A DNA stretch of 64,000 bases from Beaufortia kweichowensis. Lineage: Eukaryota; Chordata; Actinopteri; Cypriniformes; Gastromyzontidae. The notes beneath the pieces are model-generated. The model ran no database searches. It had not been told where the DNA came from and worked only from the letters and a program-made list of their open reading frames with translations. Below are positions 35,074 through 47,965 of the stretch, piece by piece. Every line of letters starts with the position of its first letter. The first letter of the stretch is position 1. The stretch is taken from the NCBI GenBank assembly GCA_019155185.1, contig CM032798.1, positions 5,531,501-5,595,500 on the forward strand, given 5' to 3'. Position numbers and translations under genes: made by a program.

Positions 35074-36281
35074 ATGTCCGGAATACCACCGGATTCGTGG
35101 CAGCCCCCTACAGTATCCCTGGAAACAACGTAAGTGGAAAAGTACATATTTATAAATGAATGAGCCACATTTTGAATGCTGTGATCATTGTTGTAACTCT
35201 GTCTATATAAACCATGTTTAAAAAGACTAAAGTTTATTCAGGGTACAATTTACACTTAGGAAAATGAACTATGGTTATATTATAGTAAAAGTGTAGTATG
35301 TGTGTTACAATAAAGGACAGTAACATGGCTTATACTATAGTAAGTGTAGTTACCATGTTTTCTAGCGGGATTTTACTACAAACATGATCAATTGATTGTT
35401 GTTGGTATGGCTTTACTACAAACTAAACAAATACAAAACTGTGGCAATACCGTTGTTTAACCATAATAATTATCGTAAGATTGGTTGGGTAGACTGCACC
35501 TTTTCCAGAAGAATGATCATCATCATTTATCTTTTCTTACCAGCATGGGAACTATAGTGCTGGAACTATACTGGAGTCATGCCCCAAAAACATGCAAGAA
35601 TTTCGCAGAGTTGGGCAGAAGAGGATATTACAACAACACCAAGTTTCACCGAATCATCAAAGACTTTATGGTTCAAGGGGGCGATCCGACGGCAACAGGT
35701 GAGAGAAAGAAATGTTGTTGCAAGAAATGTAACAATACTCATCAAGCATGTGCGACATTTGCAGTAGTTTGGTCAGACAATTACATTCGTATTATTTTGT
35801 ATGTTGAATATTTTATAGTGAGTTAAACAAGCAGTAAAATAACGTCAAGTGCATGTTGGACAAAAAAGTGAAAGCATAACTACGTTATTCTTGCAGGTCG
35901 CGGAGGTGCATCTATATTTGGCAAGCAGTTTGAGGATGAATTACATCCAGAATTAAAATTCACTGGTAAGTAATATTGGAGATGATCTTAAAAATAAAAG
36001 TGAATAGCATTTAATTGCTAATAAAATATTTGACTTGGAAAATCCATTTGTATTTTGTAGGTGCTGGAATACTTGCAATGGCCAATGCAGGGCCAGATAC
36101 AAATGGAAGCCAATTCTTCCTTACATTGGCTCCGACACAGTGGCTGGATGGAAAACACAGCATATTTGGTCGGGTCTGCCAGGGCATGGGAGTTCTGAAT
36201 CGCATTGGCATGGTTGAGACCAATAGTCAAGACCGTCCTATGGATGACATTAAAATACTCAGAGTGACTTTACCTAACTAA
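35074..36281 (+). CDS. ppil1: peptidyl-prolyl cis-trans isomerase-like 1 (spliceosomal cyclophilin)
   Basis: Four exons, 35074-35129, 35544-35698, 35897-35965 and 36061-36281, give 166 residues, the usual PPIL1 length. The whole protein is one cyclophilin domain. The catalytic set is present: FHRIIKDFMVQGG (Arg, Phe, Met, Gln), MANAGPDTNGSQFFLT and WLDGKHSIFGRV. The N-terminus MSGIPPDSWQPPTV and the end DDIKILRVTLPN are specific for PPIL1 among cyclophilins. It isomerises proline peptide bonds and sits in the activated spliceosome, docked on SKIP (SNW1). A poly(A) signal ATTAAA follows at 36321-36326. The gene converges on the FRS-type gene beyond it. Confidence 0.96.
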
Positions 36282-36329
36282 GACATGTTCTGGTCTGTTT
36301 TTGTACAGTTCTTTTATTACATTAAACAT

Positions 36330-39300
36330 TTAGAGTTTTCATAAAACTCTGGAAAAACAAGGTCTCTGATTTTTTTTTTGTGTTTTGATCTTGCATACCT
36401 ATAGCCACATGGTGGTGTCATAACCATTTTATATAAGTAAGTTTATACAAGTAAACAAATATGATAAATAATTATTATGAGATTGCTATGCAGTTGCAAC
36501 ATTTTTCTGGGTGGTTAGTGGTCAGACAGAAACCACACTCCCTAATATCTGATATTTTCTTGATATGGATCATCAGATCCCTCATTTATTGAAGATCTAA
36601 GGAATTTTAAATGAAGAGACTGATAGAAACTGTTGTTGGAATTTGTCTGTTTTATAACATACTGCTTTACTATATTGCTTAACAAACTTTGACACTGCTG
36701 GTTTTTATGTGCAATGTGTGTTGTTATTGCACAAAAGTACAATAGATTCGATCTACTTTAAATTAATACTTAATATTCCTTTGCTCATCTTACAATTTTT
36801 GGACATGTTGCTTTTGCTGTCATCTACTGGGCTAAGCAGACAGCTCACAAATATCTACAAGATGCTGTTTTTTAAAAAGCTGAAGTCAAACACATCTTAT
36901 TTTCAAATTTTAACATGCTCAAATTGTTCAAGAACAATTGTATATCTATCCATCTGTCTAGTTTTCTGTCATTCAGAAATGTATCAGAGCAAACACTTCT
37001 TTACATTTGCAGTTTTAATGTCGACAATACATTTAATCACATTCATTTTTATTATACAAGCCTTTCTCTTCAAAAGTTTATATGACTGAAAATAACATTC
37101 AACATGGGGCATGCCTGCTTTGCATTGTAAGAATGGGGAAGGATTGCGACTGCAACATCAACAGACTATAGGAGATCTCCGATCTGTTTATAGAGACTGC
37201 AATGTCCATCTAATGGAATGACCGTCAAAGGCATTTCTCTTTCTACAAATGGCTGTGGCAAAAGTAGTGTCTGTCGCACCAACACAAACGAACACAGGAG
37301 AAGCTGACGGCATACCCATATATGTTATGTACATACACAGAATTACATACTTACAAGAAAATGTAAATACTGTATATAAAGAAACATAATCGAAAAATTG
37401 AATTGAAATTTTCGAGACGAAACATTAACAATAACACATCTTTTCGTCAGGGAGGATAGAAACATTGAGTGTAAATCACCTCATCTGAGCATTTTACAAG
37501 TCCATCTCTGTGTGGTACATTCATACAGAGAAGAAAAACAGTTTGAGAGTAAGAGAGCGTGAGGAGCTTCAGAAACGCAGTCTCTGGTACAGAGTCCATG
37601 CAGGGGCAGCTCTCTCTTCGGCTCTCTTGAACTCGGACACATTTGAGACACATTCACATTAATTTACAGTACATCGCAGTCATTAAGCTTTGCCTAAGCT
37701 TTGTTACGACAATGTAATTCTACCGCCAACAAGACAGGTCGTTCAATTTTCTATTAGGTTACTGCAAAACCCTTTTTAGGTGGAATACCATCCCAGACTT
37801 AGATGAAAAACTGAATTATATTCACTGGATGAGAAGAGGTTGCGTCAATGTAAAAAAATAATCATTAATTTACCAACAACTGTTTAGGTCATAAGTGCAT
37901 TACTAAATTTATTTTATGAATTATATGACTTATTCAACTTTTTAGGAATTTACAGTACTTTCAAAGATGGTTCCTCACCAGATTACAGTTTGAGTGCAGT
38001 TAACCTGGGTTTTATAATGTAACTTAAATGCATCAGAGGGTGTGTATGGAAGATATTAAAACAAAACAAGTAAACAAACAAACAAACAAAACAAAAAAAG
38101 CATTTACACTCCGAAGCGACCTCACACAATCAAAGTCAACACAGGATTCTAGTTAGTATGTGCTACTGTACCTGTAAAATTCCACTATATAGCTACACAT
38201 TATTTTAAAAGAGTGGACGAAAATCACTTACGGCACAATCGGGTTCTTTACGATCCCACACGTACAAACAAAATGACTAGATATCTTTTTCTCTCAAGCC
38301 TTCTTTAAATACACACATTATCAAGATTGGCCTGAGAAAGACAGTAAACCCACTGCTGATCCAGTCCTTTCTGAATGCACACACAACTGTGACTTTTATC
38401 ACAGAACACGTTATTGAACGACGCAAACAAATTCTGATATGACTCCGTTAGCTGTTATTGCAAAATGTTTATCATACCACAATACCAAAATATAGATGTT
38501 AAAAACTAGATTGATCCTCTGAAAGTGTCTAAAAGTGTCCAAATAGTTAATCATCGCATTCTTAAAGTACAATAAGTGTATGTGATTGTGAGTGTAATAT
38601 GTTGATTTTATTTGGATTTACTATTCGGCAGCAATATTGTATTGAACTGCAAGGCTCTTCAAATTTATACTGTCGTAATAATGATAATCAACATTGGTAT
38701 AGAGGAGCATGTGATCTTTCATTTTCAATTTAAATTTCAATTCTGTTTAATATTCAAAGATTTTGGTGATAAAAAAATAAATCACATTTATTAATCTAAA
38801 TATTTTGCTTTAAACAAGGTTACTGTACCTAATCCTTAAAATATTATCTTTCAATTATGGCTTCTCCCGTAACATTTAAATCTATTGTGATGTCATTCAG
38901 CACATGGTTTCTGAGACAAATAGTAAGAACAACTCATCTAACACTAGATATTTTTAGGTTATTAGTTAGGATTAAGCTAAAATTACTGCTAAAGTGTGTG
39001 TACAATACTTAAGGCCCATAAAGCCCTGCACTCAGAACAATATGGCTGCCAATGAGTTTAAAATACTGGGTATACAATAACGCCCAGCAACTAAGATAAA
39101 GCCCCAGCTTTTGGGGGGTCACTATTTTTAGAAATGTATAGCTACATCATTATTGTTGGTGAGAATTTTTTAGGGCTGTGTTAACAACCGTATGACATCA
39201 AATGCTAAAACAAACACCCAATTGTTTATCTACTGTATTATAAAAATAGCTGATATTTGATTTTTTATTGAAAACATTGAACTAATTTAAAATGATACAA

Positions 39301-40840
39301 TGAGATTTAAATTTACTGGGAATATGTTGATTTTGTGTATGTGTAGACATAATATTATAATATTATAGCCCTGAAATGATCATGATGTAATTGTTGAGAA
39401 CAGCTGCATTTATGTTTTACATGTTGCTGATTGTTAGCCCTAAAGTTCAACATTTACCAATGGCACATAGTTCAGTGATATAATTATATTTTTGGCACAA
39501 TATGTTTAAATAAAGTTATTATTCAACATGAAAGTTTAAAAAAGAAGTACAATAATACCAAGGTAGATTCTGTGGTCCTCCATACCACCTTTGGCATCTC
39601 TAAAACAACTAATTTAACATGTTACCTAGACTTCCTTATAATTCAAATACCAAACAATAAATAAATAAATACATGTATAGACAAACAGTGAGATAGATAA
39701 ATCATTTTAAATTAAATAAATATGTTTTGCCTTATGATTCCTGGCATGATATTTTTGAAGATATAAAAAATAATTAACATTTTCATATGGTGCTTTACAC
39801 AGATTTACAAAACACAGAAGTACATAAATACCCTCTTGGTGAGAATTTTCACTTTGGGGGTATGACAATGGCAGTTAATACTGTACTTTGACTTTCTGTG
39901 TCATTTCTCCCTTTTTAATTCTAGCTTTGTTTCTACTTGATAGTTCTCTAGATATCCTAAACTGAGGCTTTTTCGTAATTAAAAATATGTATTCACTTAT
40001 TTACTTTTGCAAATGTTCGCATTAAATTGGAATAGAAAAAATCTCTTTCCCTCAAGAAAGGACCGTATTTATGGAAAAGTGAAAAACAAGAATACCTGAC
40101 ATTGTTCTAATTGCAAAGAAATAATAGAGTAAAGAGTAATGAATTACTTTTGGTGGTTTTACAGTGAGAGCCTGTATTGTAAAGTAATAATGGAATTGCT
40201 GTCATCTACTAACCCCCATGTAATTCAAAATATAAGATTTTTTAAGTATATGGGCTTCAGTGGCCATCAAGCTTCAAGAAATAAAACATTTTATTTTAAG
40301 GTATTTTTTGTTTATATGGAGCTTAACAGCTGCTATGTTTTTTTGTGTGCAGATAGTCTGCTTAAAACATACTTTTGTGTCCCACGAAATAAGACAAAAC
40401 TATTTTTTAACGACATGAGAATGAGTGGACAGAATTGACATGTTGGGTCAACTAAAAAGAATTTATAAAATGATCAAATAAAGGATTAAGACACTTAAAC
40501 TTTGACTTTAAAAAAATAGAAACACTACAGATAAACCTGAATGAAGAGTGGTTTTTCCTGTACCCAATTCTTTGGCCCAAAGCCTAGCCGGCAACCTAAA
40601 TCCACGGTGATAAGTATCATCTCCATGCCCTCCCACCCACAATGTGAGAAAAAATAAATAAAATCAAATGCTTAATGCTTGGCTCAATTTCAGTTACTAT
40701 TTCATCAAGCAGCAGTTGGTATGAGTGTGAGAGTATAGTATAGACAATGAGATGCAGGTGGCAGAGGAAAACACCACCAAAACTCTCTTTCCACAACGTT
40801 TTCCTTCATTTCCCTCATTCCTGTCATACCTGTATCTCTC
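36330..40840. other. long AT-rich stretch between ppil1 and the FRS3-type gene, partly its 3' untranslated region
   Basis: No convincing exon. The part nearest 40840 must be 3' UTR of the minus-strand FRS gene. The better-balanced sequence near 37150-38600 could be a continuation, as FRS2/FRS3 genes have long 3' UTRs, but no end can be placed. A copy of the interspersed element lies at 40185-40455. Confidence 0.45.
40185..40455. repeat. short interspersed element, diverged copy
   Basis: Contains GTCATCTACTAACCCCCATGT near the start and ends with GAATGAGTGGACAGAATTGACATG...GGTCAACTAAAAAGA, the same landmarks as the other copies. An internal open frame is a by-product. Confidence 0.5.
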
Positions 40841-43800
40841 TCACAGAGGCAAGTCGGTGCTGTTGTGGCGGGTTTTCCGTGAGGTTCCGTCATCCCGAGG
40901 CAGGGCCTTCTGGAGGTTGGACATGGCTGCTGTCTTCTTCAGGTCGATCACGGCGTAGCACTCTCCACGCCGGGAGGGCGGAGCGGCGGCGGCTGCAGCG
41001 GACATGCCACGTTTGAGGGGAGGCGGTCTCTGCGGGACCGGGGCCCCTCCCCCGTGTCCCGAGCAGCCGGAGGGTTCGCCCTCCAGGTCCACCTGGATGT
41101 AGTTGAGCTGGCGGGAGGGTGGAGGAGGCGGGTGACGACCGTGCTGCTCGCAGGTGCCACTGCCGCGTCCTCCTCTTTGACGTCTAAAATCAAAGTTGAA
41201 TACGCGGTTGGGCCTCTCCGGTGGGTGAGGGTGGGGCGGGCAAGCGTGACGAAGACGTGAAGGAGGTTGTAACTGTTTGAAATAAACATAGTAAGTACAC
41301 ATTTTATCTTATCTTATACACAGAACCAACCCTATTTTTTTAAGTGAAAGTGATCCAACAGTTTAGAATATAAAGTTATTTTTGGAATTCTTATATAATA
41401 TAAACATTATTAGAAAGAAATGTTTCATTAATATTAAAATATTTAAAGTAATAACATAATTTAAAGCTGTGCATAACCATAAAAATGTATATTTACTATT
41501 GAATTTTTTTGTGATCTTTCTTAAGGCCTTAAAATTCTTTGATACATTGCTGCTGACAGCTTGTCTTTACAATATTGTCTAACAAAGACCAAAAAAACCT
41601 GGAGAAAAATCTTTTATACTAGATTTTGCCTGACTGTGTAAATTTAAAATTAATATTAAGCATAGAAATATTCTGTATCCATGTTTTTGTTTCCGCACCT
41701 GTTCAGTGTTGACATAGTTCTGCAGAGCGTCGCGGTGAATCCCGCCACCACCTCCGCTCTCCTGATGATATCCATTTGGTGTCACAGGCCCTTCGGAATA
41801 CTCATACTCATCATACTCCTCCTCCTCTTCTTCCTCGTACTCGTCCTCATCCTCATCTTCATCCTGATCTTCCTCTTCCTCACGTTGCAGTGCGCGGTAT
41901 TCCCAAACTGGCGGGAGAGACGGCAGGTTCTCGTAGTTGAGCAATGCGGTGCGCCGGTGACCGCCGGCCACCATTCCCCGTTCGCAGCCGTATCCCAGCG
42001 GGGGCAGTGAGGAAGGGTGCGTGTGGGTGAGCGGGAGTGAGTGCGGATGCGTGTGCGTGCGGGAATCGCCTGTGGTGCTGCTGCTGCTACTAGAGCCCAG
42101 AGACTGGGACTGTGACACGGTGCTGGGGCTCAGCCTCTGTCTGCGCACCCCTCGAAGTCCGTTGATGTTCTCGTATGTTAGCTGGCTTTCCGGACAGGGC
42201 TCCATACTCATACTCGGGTGTCGGTGCATTAGATGGTGGCAATGGTGATAGGGGTGCGTGTTGCACATGTGTACGGACGGAGTCTCCTCTCCTTCTGTTT
42301 CCGAGCTGCCGTCTGGTGCCCGAAGCGGATGAGCCATGTGGCGCTCTCTGTCTCTCTCCATTAAGTGCCGCTGTGCTGGGGTCGGACCCAGCATGAACTT
42401 TACCTCCTGGGCACCGGGCTGGAGGAAGACCTGAGGGTCTTTGTGAGGGTCGTCCAGGGGGCAGCAATGCAAGCCGGCCTGTCCTGGGATTTGGCCGGCT
42501 CCACGGATAGTGGTGGTGGTTGAGGTTTCCGGGTAGGTGGTGGGCCGCACTTCAGGCAGGGAGTGGACACAGTGGCGGCTGGAGAGGTCAGTTTCCATGC
42601 CCACTGTATTCACATACGTATGGGTCTGAGCAGAAGTGATCAAATTTATTAGTTACAGCTGCTATTTAAAACTTTGTAAAAAACATGTGTGTGCATGTTT
42701 ACAGAGGTAAGTGTGTGTGTGTTTACCTGGTCATCCAAACCCATGAGGCTGTGTCTGGGATCGTTGGTGAGAGAGGGCTGAGATGACTCTGCACTGATTG
42801 GGTATCCTGGGTATCCATTTGGGAAACCCTGCATTGGGAATCCAGGGGCTACACACAAACCAAAGCAAAGTACACATAAGCGTAAGATTAAGGTGGAATA
42901 TTTGTAGTTTCAAAAAAATCATCATTAATTCATTTTAGTTCAAAATCAACTTAAAGGGGTAGTGTATATGGTTCTTTCCTCTTTGTAAGACGAAAGATAT
43001 AAAGCAGATATTTTGAGAAATCTCTAAGTTTTTTGTCCATACCATGGAAGTCAATGAGGATCAATGTTGTTGGTTACATATTTTCAAAAAATCTTTCGAA
43101 AGAAAAAAAATCATACAGGTTTGAAATGACATGAGGATGGGTAAATGACGAAAGAATTTGAATTTTTGGGTAAATTTTAGCTTTAAGTCTGCAAAATGGT
43201 GATTAAAGGTGATTGTGGTACATCAATAATGATAAAACAGTTACCCCATTTGTAAATATACATTACCTTATGCATTCATATAAATTGTAACTTAAAACGT
43301 TGATGTTGAGAAAATGGCCATAAAAATCTTTCTGTACATTTAAAGCAGAACTTGGAAGTTAGAAAGACAGACATTTAACACAGGGAGTGTGAAAATATGT
43401 AAATGCAAGTGACGTGTGTGAGAAAACACTGGTATGCAGTTTTTCTCCACTGAAAATAAAGCAATATAATTAAAAACACCTGAATACCAAACTAAACTTA
43501 TTCCATATTCATCATTTGTAAGCTTACCAAACCACTCATATTGTTCTTATCAAGACAGAAAGTACAACTATACAAAAGGCATCTGTGTCTCACTATTAGG
43601 TGTTTGTGGCGTTCGAGGCATGTCCATCTCTGGTGCGTGTCCAGGCCGGGTCATGATCATGGGCTCCTCCACCACATTGATGCTGTTACACTGCATCAGC
43701 TCCTGCAGGAGGTTAAAGATCTCCTCTGCACGAGAGCACTTGAATGCAAAGATCCCTAACAGAACACAGACAAGAACAACTCAGATGTTGAAAAAGAACA

Positions 43801-44233
43801 GACAGAGAGATAAAGAGATATTGTTAGGTGGTGTCTAGGATGTTCTGAAGTAAGAACAATCTCACCTTGTCCCGTCTGACAACGACGGCCGCTCTCAAAA
43901 GAGAATAGGTTGGAATCGTAGCCGTAGCGACGCAGACAGAGGTACGGCCACCGGATGGCGTCCCGTTTGCGTGTGTGCAGAATGAGCTCCGTCTGTGTGA
44001 GCTCCATTGTTCCTGAGCCCAACTCATTTCCCTCATCGTCCACATTTGTCACCTGTCAACATGACCCGTCAGGTAAAGACCCAAATGCACATCATTAAAG
44101 CAACAGATGACCTAAAAATTCTACTGAACTTGTAAACTATCAGTAGTGGCACAGGTGTGAAATGCACCTTGAATTTGTTGAGATGGTTGTCTTTGATATT
44201 GTCTCTGTACAGACAGCTCCAGCAGCTCCCCAT
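40841..44233 (-). CDS. frs3: fibroblast growth factor receptor substrate, FRS3 type
   Basis: Six coding exons, 44168-44233, 43866-44052, 43594-43755, 42727-42848, 41699-42625 and 40841-41272, give 631 residues, longer than human FRS2/FRS3 (about 500). The N-terminus MGSCWSC is a myristoylation signal. A PTB domain follows (about 13-115) with LCLRRYGYDSNLFSFESGRR and the FGFR/Trk-binding surface. The rest is a docking tail: GRB2 sites TYVNT, YENING, NYENLP and NYVNTE, and SHP2-type sites NYIQVDLE and YAVIDL, ending NLQKALPRDDGTSRKTRHNS. It links activated FGF and neurotrophin receptors to Ras-MAPK at the plasma membrane. An acidic Asp/Glu/Tyr tract near 41800-41880 and a longer middle account for much of the extra length. 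Assigned to FRS3 rather than FRS2 because ppil1, uqcc2 and tomm6 are neighbours, as on human 6p21. Confidence 0.92.
42953..43195. repeat. short interspersed element in an FRS3 intron
   Basis: Holds CATACAGGTTTGAAATGACA, TGAGGATGGGTAAATGACG and TTTTTGGGTAAATTTTAG, in the orientation in which this repeat family is usually read. Moderately diverged. Confidence 0.65.
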
Positions 44234-44249
44234 AGCTTCAGCAGGCCAG

Positions 44250-46846
44250 CTGAAACCTTAAACAGAGACAAAAACAAGAAACTTGTAAGTTAATGTTGTT
44301 GTGAGATAACCTTTTCTTTTCTACAAACAGATTCTGAAGGTAAAACTCATAAACTATTTTCACACTGTGGTACTGCTGGTGTGGTAATGGTGATTTGAAC
44401 ATTATTCATTTTTTATTCAACTTTAATTGTGAATAAAAAATCAAATGCATAAAATTGAAAGAACTTTTAAAAAAAGCAAGCGTCTGAGGGATGTTATGAA
44501 CGCATATGCTCACCTGGCCATCAGTGGGAGTGATGTTTGCGTCAATCCCAGAATCCTCTGCTGGGTGTCATGGCGGAAGTGGGTTGTGCTGGTAAGAACA
44601 TCCAGTCCCAGTGCACAAATGTTTCATTTCTCCTATCAAGCAGAGAAAAGAAAGGATGTAAAATCCTCTGTGAATACTGTCCTCTTTTTAAAAAATGTTC
44701 ATTATGATGGTGCTGTGATTAAAACACAGGGAATGAATTTGCTCTGTGTCATCAGACTCCCAGTGGATAAATAAAACATAATTACTTTATACTAATAATT
44801 TTATTCTCATGTGAAAAGCAGCTTTCAACTCGTGCCTATAAGATGTGGGATGGTTTCAAACAGCAATGTAATGTAATACAGACTATGCTAGAATGTAAAA
44901 ACAATTTGACTTTTTTAAATGGGGATCATGGCAAATTTGATATTACCTTGACATGTCTAAAATTTATATTTATATTAGTAATTATATTCTTGAGATTCAG
45001 TTATATAATAGCAAGATACATAGTGAAAAACATACATACTAATGTAAGTTATTATTATCAACTTAAATCTTTTACCATCAACAACTGACTAAAAGAAAAA
45101 TTATCAGTACATTTTACATACTATTGTGTATGTATAGTTTACAATTGTAAGATGACATTATTGTATTAAATGTCAGGGACATACATTTCAACAGGTGTCA
45201 TTACTTGCATGGAATATGAAATGACATTTTAGTATGCTCTCTGTCACTTTAACAATCTCTTTAGACCCATTTTTGTGGTTTACTTCTAGCTAGTTCCATC
45301 AAAATGTGCAGAACTATACACTCAAAATAAAATTATTGAATTTTCTGCTTGCATTTAGGTCAAAGCATCGTCACAACACACACAGAAAGTGAACAAACCT
45401 ATGTTCAGCCCAACTCTTAAAATATAACAAAATCATAACAAAATATCTGACATGGATATTTGAACTCTGTGACCACTAACTAAATACTAAAGATCAATTG
45501 CCACAATGAACGTGTGCAAACCGAAAACTACTGAGCAACACATTAAATTTTTATAGCTGTAATTCAATTTTGGACCAACATGAAAACATTAACAAGACAA
45601 ATGTTTACATAACAAATACTGTCAAAATATTGTCGGTAACTGAGATCACTCATGCTATACTATAATCTCTCAGATCAAGCTGTTGGTGTGTAATAAAAAC
45701 ATGAAACATGCCTGAGATCTCTTTAAGATATAAACATTATTACACTTAATAAACGTTTTTTCTAATTCTATCCATGTCAACTCAGAAATGACTGGGTCTA
45801 TGAGTCATTATCAGGATGAACAGGCTGCTCCTGCTACTATTGAAAACAAAAAGTAAAACAAACTACTCAGATATGGATATCTACATTTGCATGACTCCAC
45901 ATTTGAATCAAGCCATTGAAAAATATTAAGCATTATGAACACTTCAAACAAAGTCTCATAACTGCACTTAGTAAGGACAGATCATTATAATAATCCATAT
46001 GAAAAATAACAAACTGTAGTAAGAATTCCTAAATACTGTTTTTGAACCTTACTGTAGTAAATATTGAAGTATACTGTATGATTTTAATACAGTTTATCAA
46101 TTCACTATATTTAATGCTATACATGACAGTGGAAATATCAAAGGTTAAGAGTGAAAATGCCAGGTAGATTCTTTTGCAAATAATTAAAGAAGTCACATAG
46201 CCCAAATAATAAAAACAAACCATCAAAAAATGATGCCATGCTAAATGTTTGGGAAAATACGTCCTGTGGATTTTTTAACTAACATCAGGCCACACAGTCT
46301 CTCTTGCTTTGGTTCACTGCCCCATACAGCAGTTTTTTACCAGTCGGATATGATAAGTGTCATACATGACCATGTGAATGAAAAAGATTTTTCTGGTCTG
46401 TACTGTATGCAATAAACGAGAATCGTACATCCAAATGTCATATAGGACACAGTGTGACAAATATGTCAGGTAGATGCAAAGCGTCTCTGCAACTTGAATG
46501 TCTCGCAGCGCACACAAACGCTACGATTTGTTCGCAAAAACAGGACAAACCTGTATAAATCTGTGACAGAAAAAACAAAGTATATAACTCGAACCAGTAA
46601 CAACCACACGAATACACTTGCGGCGTATAAGGAGATGGCTCGCTACGTTACAGCCTTTGTATGAACGTTAGTGTACCAGTGACGGTTTGCAGCTGGATGC
46701 TAGTAACTATTGTGCATCAAACACAACACGTTCACATGAACTGAAGAGATGAATGAAAACAGGACGCGATCGGGATCGAGCTGTACCAGCAGCATCAAAA
46801 CATGTTTAGGTTACTGCAGAACAATTCAGCTGCGGTTGCTACTCAC
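44250..46846 (-). other. FRS3 5' introns with a probable non-coding exon
   Basis: A likely non-coding exon is 44514-44588 (donor CAG followed by GTGAGC). It carries a short upstream frame that starts ATGACACCC and stops after nine codons. The rest is AT-rich intron with no other recognisable feature. Confidence 0.5.
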
Positions 46847-47170
46847 ATGTTTGGCAACGATTGCGATACGAGACGAGACGGATCAGGGATGCGAACAGCA
46901 GTCCACGGCGGATGCTACACCGTAAGATTTGGCGGTCGGCGCGGTGGTCGTTTTTGACGCTTATGGTAGTGACATGACTGAGAAAAAATGAATTGCGTGA
47001 AAATATAACAATAAAGACAGTTGTTTTTTTCCTCGTAACGCCCCCTTGCTGCGGCACGGGCCTCTCTTTGACATTTCCCGACCACCAGGGTGAGAGTTCA
47101 GGCAGACAACGAGGGCTGCTGGAGCGACAAGAAGGTAGAATATGCTGGAGGACCAGAAGATGAGGTGTGA
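46847..47170 (-). promoter_or_regulatory. probable FRS3 first exon and promoter
   Basis: A strong donor (GTGAGTAGC) lies just below 46847 on the minus strand, and the sequence above it is GC-rich with several CpGs, unlike its surroundings. That fits the non-coding first exon and start site of the FRS gene. The exact start is not visible. Confidence 0.45.
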
Positions 47171-47392
47171 ATGTGTTTGAGCATCACACGATGACGTGCT
47201 GCCTGCCAGCAGCTCTATTTAAAACCACCTTGCTTGTGATTTAAGACACTTCTCAAACAGGTGTTTTTGGCATTTTTAGAAATGACATTTTAAGGATTCT
47301 TGAGAATGTACCAATTATTACATTAAGCAACAAAAATTATATGAAAATAATTTCTCATTTATTTAATCTTCTGTTAATTCACACAATTAGTG

Positions 47393-47965
47393 GAAAGAAA
47401 GAAAGAAAAAGAAAGAAAGAAAGAAAGAAAGAAAGAAAAAAACACTTACCAAAAACTGACAAATTGTAGTTATCTCCATATACATAGCGGAAAATAATAC
47501 AGAAAGAAAAAAAAGAAAGAAATAAAGAAAAAGAAAGAAAAACAGACAGAAAGGAAAGAAAAAAGAAAGAAAAAAGAAAACACTAACCAAAAACTGACAA
47601 CTAGTTATCTCCATATAAGGTGGAAAATAATACAGAAAGAAAAAAGAGAAAGAAATAAAGAAAGGGAAAGAAAAACAGACAGAAAGGAATAATAAAATAA
47701 ATAAGAAAAAAGAAAGACAGGAAGAATGAAAGAGACATGAAGAATGAATTAAATAAAGAGAAAGAAAGTAAGCCAGACGTAGACATAGAGAATAAATAAA
47801 AAGAAAGAAATGCAAAAAGAAAGACATAAATAGAAAAATAATTAAAAACACAAAAGCGACAAAAAGAAAGAAAGAGACAGTCATGGGTAATGAATAAAAA
47901 GAAAAAGAGAAATAAAGCCAGAAGTTAAGAATGAATAAAAAGCAAGAGAGAAATAAAAGAAAGAA
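47393..47965. repeat. GAAA-rich microsatellite block with an internal duplicated unit
   Basis: Almost 600 bases of GAAA-type purine repeat. Within it a non-repetitive core (ACCAAAAACTGACAA...TTATCTCCATATA...GGAAAATAATACAG) occurs twice, at about 47448-47505 and 47584-47640. Core and GAAA tract together have therefore been duplicated in tandem as a unit of about 135 bases. The minus-strand frame of Phe, Leu and Ser is an artefact. Confidence 0.9.

Noticed and set aside
36709..37089. 126-residue plus-strand frame after ppil1
   Set aside because: Hydrophobic, AT-driven composition, no motif, and probably antisense to FRS3 3' sequence.
40139..40438. 99-residue plus-strand frame
   Set aside because: Falls inside the diverged interspersed element.
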